NCBI RefSeq assembly: GCF_014649335.1
Contig: NZ_BMSV01000004.1
Location: 434,001 to 498,000, forward strand
Length of the DNA stretch: 64,000 nucleotides
Reading direction: 5' to 3'
Source: Streptomyces roseolilacinus
GTDB lineage: Bacteria; Actinomycetota; Actinomycetes; Streptomycetales; Streptomycetaceae
This document shows positions 62,885 through 64,000 of the stretch, in pieces (position 1 is the stretch's first letter; each line of letters begins with the position of its first letter). The notes below the pieces were generated by a model. The model was not told the origin of the DNA. It was given only the letters and a program-made list of their open reading frames with translations, and did not search any database. The position numbers and the translations under genes are program-made.

Positions 62885-64000
62885 ATGACCACCCGTTCCG
62901 GCCGGCGCGTCACCGTCATAGGCGGCGGTTTCGCCGGGCTGACCGCCGCGATCACCGCCGCCGAGGCCGGCGCCCGCGTCACCCTGTACGAGGCGCACCG
63001 GACGCTCGGCGGCCGCGCCCGCACCGCCGGCGCCCCGTACCGCACCAACGAGGGCCCGCACGCCCTGTACCACCGCGGACCGCACCGGGCGTGGCTGGCG
63101 GAGCGCGGCCTGCTCGGGCCGCTGGCGCGGATCCCGCTGGCGGAGGGCGCCCGGTTCCGCTTCCACCAGGGCGGGGCCCTGCGCCGCACCCCGCCCCCGG
63201 GCCTGCTGCGCCTGGCCCGGCGCGCCCCCGCGGACGCGCCGGTGGACGCGGACTTCCGGACCTGGGCCACCGCCCAGGCCGGACCGGCCGCCGCCCGCGT
63301 CGCTGCGCACTACAGCGGGGTCGCCCTGTTCCACCACGACCCCGGCGCCCTGTCGGCCCGCTTCGTCCAGGAGCGGCTGCACCGCGCCGCCGCCCTGCTG
63401 CCCGAGGCGCGCTACCCGCGCGGCGGCTGGGGCCAGGTCGTGGAGCGCATGGCGGCGCACGCCTGGAACCTGGGCGTGCGCATCGAGGTCGGCTCCCGCG
63501 TGGACGCCCTGCCGGACGCGGCCGGCGGGCCGGTCATCGTCGCCACGTCCCTGGACGCGGCCCGCCGGCTCCTGGGGGACCCGGCGGTCACCTGGGAGAG
63601 CGGCCGCACGGCGCTGCTGGACCTGGTGCTGCGCTCCCGCACCGGCGACCCGTTCGTGGTGTCCGACCTGGACGCGCCGGGCTGGCTGGAACGGTTCACC
63701 GCCCAGGACCCGGGCCTCGCGCCGGCCGGGCGGCAGCTGCTGCAGGGCCAGTTCCCGGTGGCGCCCGGCGAGTCGAGGGCCGTGGGGATCGCGCGCGCCG
63801 AGCGCCTGCTGGACCTGGGCTTCCCCGGGTGGCGCGACCGTACGGAATGGTCGCGCGAGGCCCTCGCGCAGGGCCGTACCGGCGCCGTCGACCGCCCCGG
63901 TACGACCTGGCGGGACCGGCCGGCGATCGTGCGGGGCGACGGGCTGTTCCTCGCGGGCGACGCCGTCGCGGCGCCGGGCCTCCTGACGGAGGTGGCGTTC
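62885..64000 (+). CDS. FAD-dependent oxidoreductase (protoporphyrinogen oxidase/phytoene desaturase-like), 5' part
   Basis: 372 residues to the window edge, no stop reached. Dinucleotide fold at the N-terminus (VTVIGGGFAGLTAAITAAEA) followed by YEAHRTLGGRARTAG and, near the window edge, GLFLAGDAVAAPGLLTE, the second FAD contact. GGAGGAG lies just before the ATG. Typical of NAD(P)/FAD amine-oxidase-like proteins; substrate unknown. Confidence 0.88.
   Translation, partial: MTTRSGRRVTVIGGGFAGLTAAITAAEAGARVTLYEAHRTLGGRARTAGAPYRTNEGPHALYHRGPHRAWLAERGLLGPLARIPLAEGARFRFHQGGALRRTPPPGLLRLARRAPADAPVDADFRTWATAQAGPAAARVAAHYSGVALFHHDPGALSARFVQERLHRAAALLPEARYPRGGWGQVVERMAAHAWNLGVRIEVGSRVDALPDAAGGPVIVATSLDAARRLLGDPAVTWESGRTALLDLVLRSRTGDPFVVSDLDAPGWLERFTAQDPGLAPAGRQLLQGQFPVAPGESRAVGIARAERLLDLGFPGWRDRTEWSREALAQGRTGAVDRPGTTWRDRPAIVRGDGLFLAGDAVAAPGLLTEVAF

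Overview
The window is high-GC actinobacterial chromosome, almost certainly Streptomyces core. Evidence: GC-rich third positions, many GTG/TTG starts, DUF2771/DUF3027/DUF2530/DUF3263 proteins, a futalosine-route menaquinone pair, groEL with CIRCE boxes, DasR-type amino-sugar genes, a CdgB-like diguanylate cyclase and an HbpS-SenS-SenR module. The gene order from mqnD through groEL, thrC, otsA/otsB, nagK/nagA to senR resembles, from memory, the SCO43xx-SCO427x part of the S. coelicolor core. Both ends are cut: the window opens in a HelD-type ATPase and closes in an FAD-dependent oxidoreductase.

Layout. 1-7.2 kb: HelD tail, HAD phosphatase, cold-shock protein, mqnD-mqnB-DUF2771 operon, MFS exporter, DUF3027. 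7.3-17.5 kb: SigE-type ECF sigma factor with a membrane partner, a wall-anchored surface protein, a 1035-residue sacsin/Hsp90-like GHKL protein, and a CtpE-type P-type ATPase. 17.6-24.6 kb: purine permease, XRE regulator divergent from an MFS pump, RHH protein, MarR-MFS pair, thpR. 24.7-29.6 kb: an aldo/keto reductase gene split by a ~3.9 kb serine-integrase element. 29.7-37.2 kb: a small two-gene operon, then a secreted polymorphic toxin (ALF repeats, Hint, RNase A-like tip), its probable immunity protein and a catalytically dead trypsin-like FG-GAP protein. 37.2-40.5 kb: a repeat cluster, groEL and a cold-shock gene. 40.5-48.5 kb: MoaD-like protein, thrC behind a SAM-I riboswitch, gpgS, otsA, otsB. 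46-52.7 kb: amino-sugar catabolism. 52.8-64 kb: carbohydrate-binding membrane protein, diguanylate cyclase, flavin reductase, arfB, terD, GNAT, M1 peptidase, hbpS/senS/senR and the oxidoreductase.

The most unusual object is the integrative element at 25591-29461. Its insertion cuts a chromosomal aldo/keto reductase at codon 48/49, and it carries its own intact, diverged full-length copy of that same gene, with about 45 bp of the matching leader, in the opposite orientation. The element therefore seems to replace the gene it destroys. It also holds remnants of a phage-type HTH gene and of a resolvase.

Regulatory signals visible in the sequence: tandem CIRCE boxes before groEL, a SAM-I riboswitch before thrC, dre-like (DasR) sites around the SIS/solute-binding/nagK genes, a CRP-type palindrome between the diguanylate cyclase and the flavin reductase, and strong hairpin terminators after groEL, csp, terD and the FG-GAP gene. 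A dispersed intergenic repeat occurs at 0.7 kb and, clustered, at 37.4-37.6 kb; the first copy abuts what looks like an eroded iron-siderophore permease gene.
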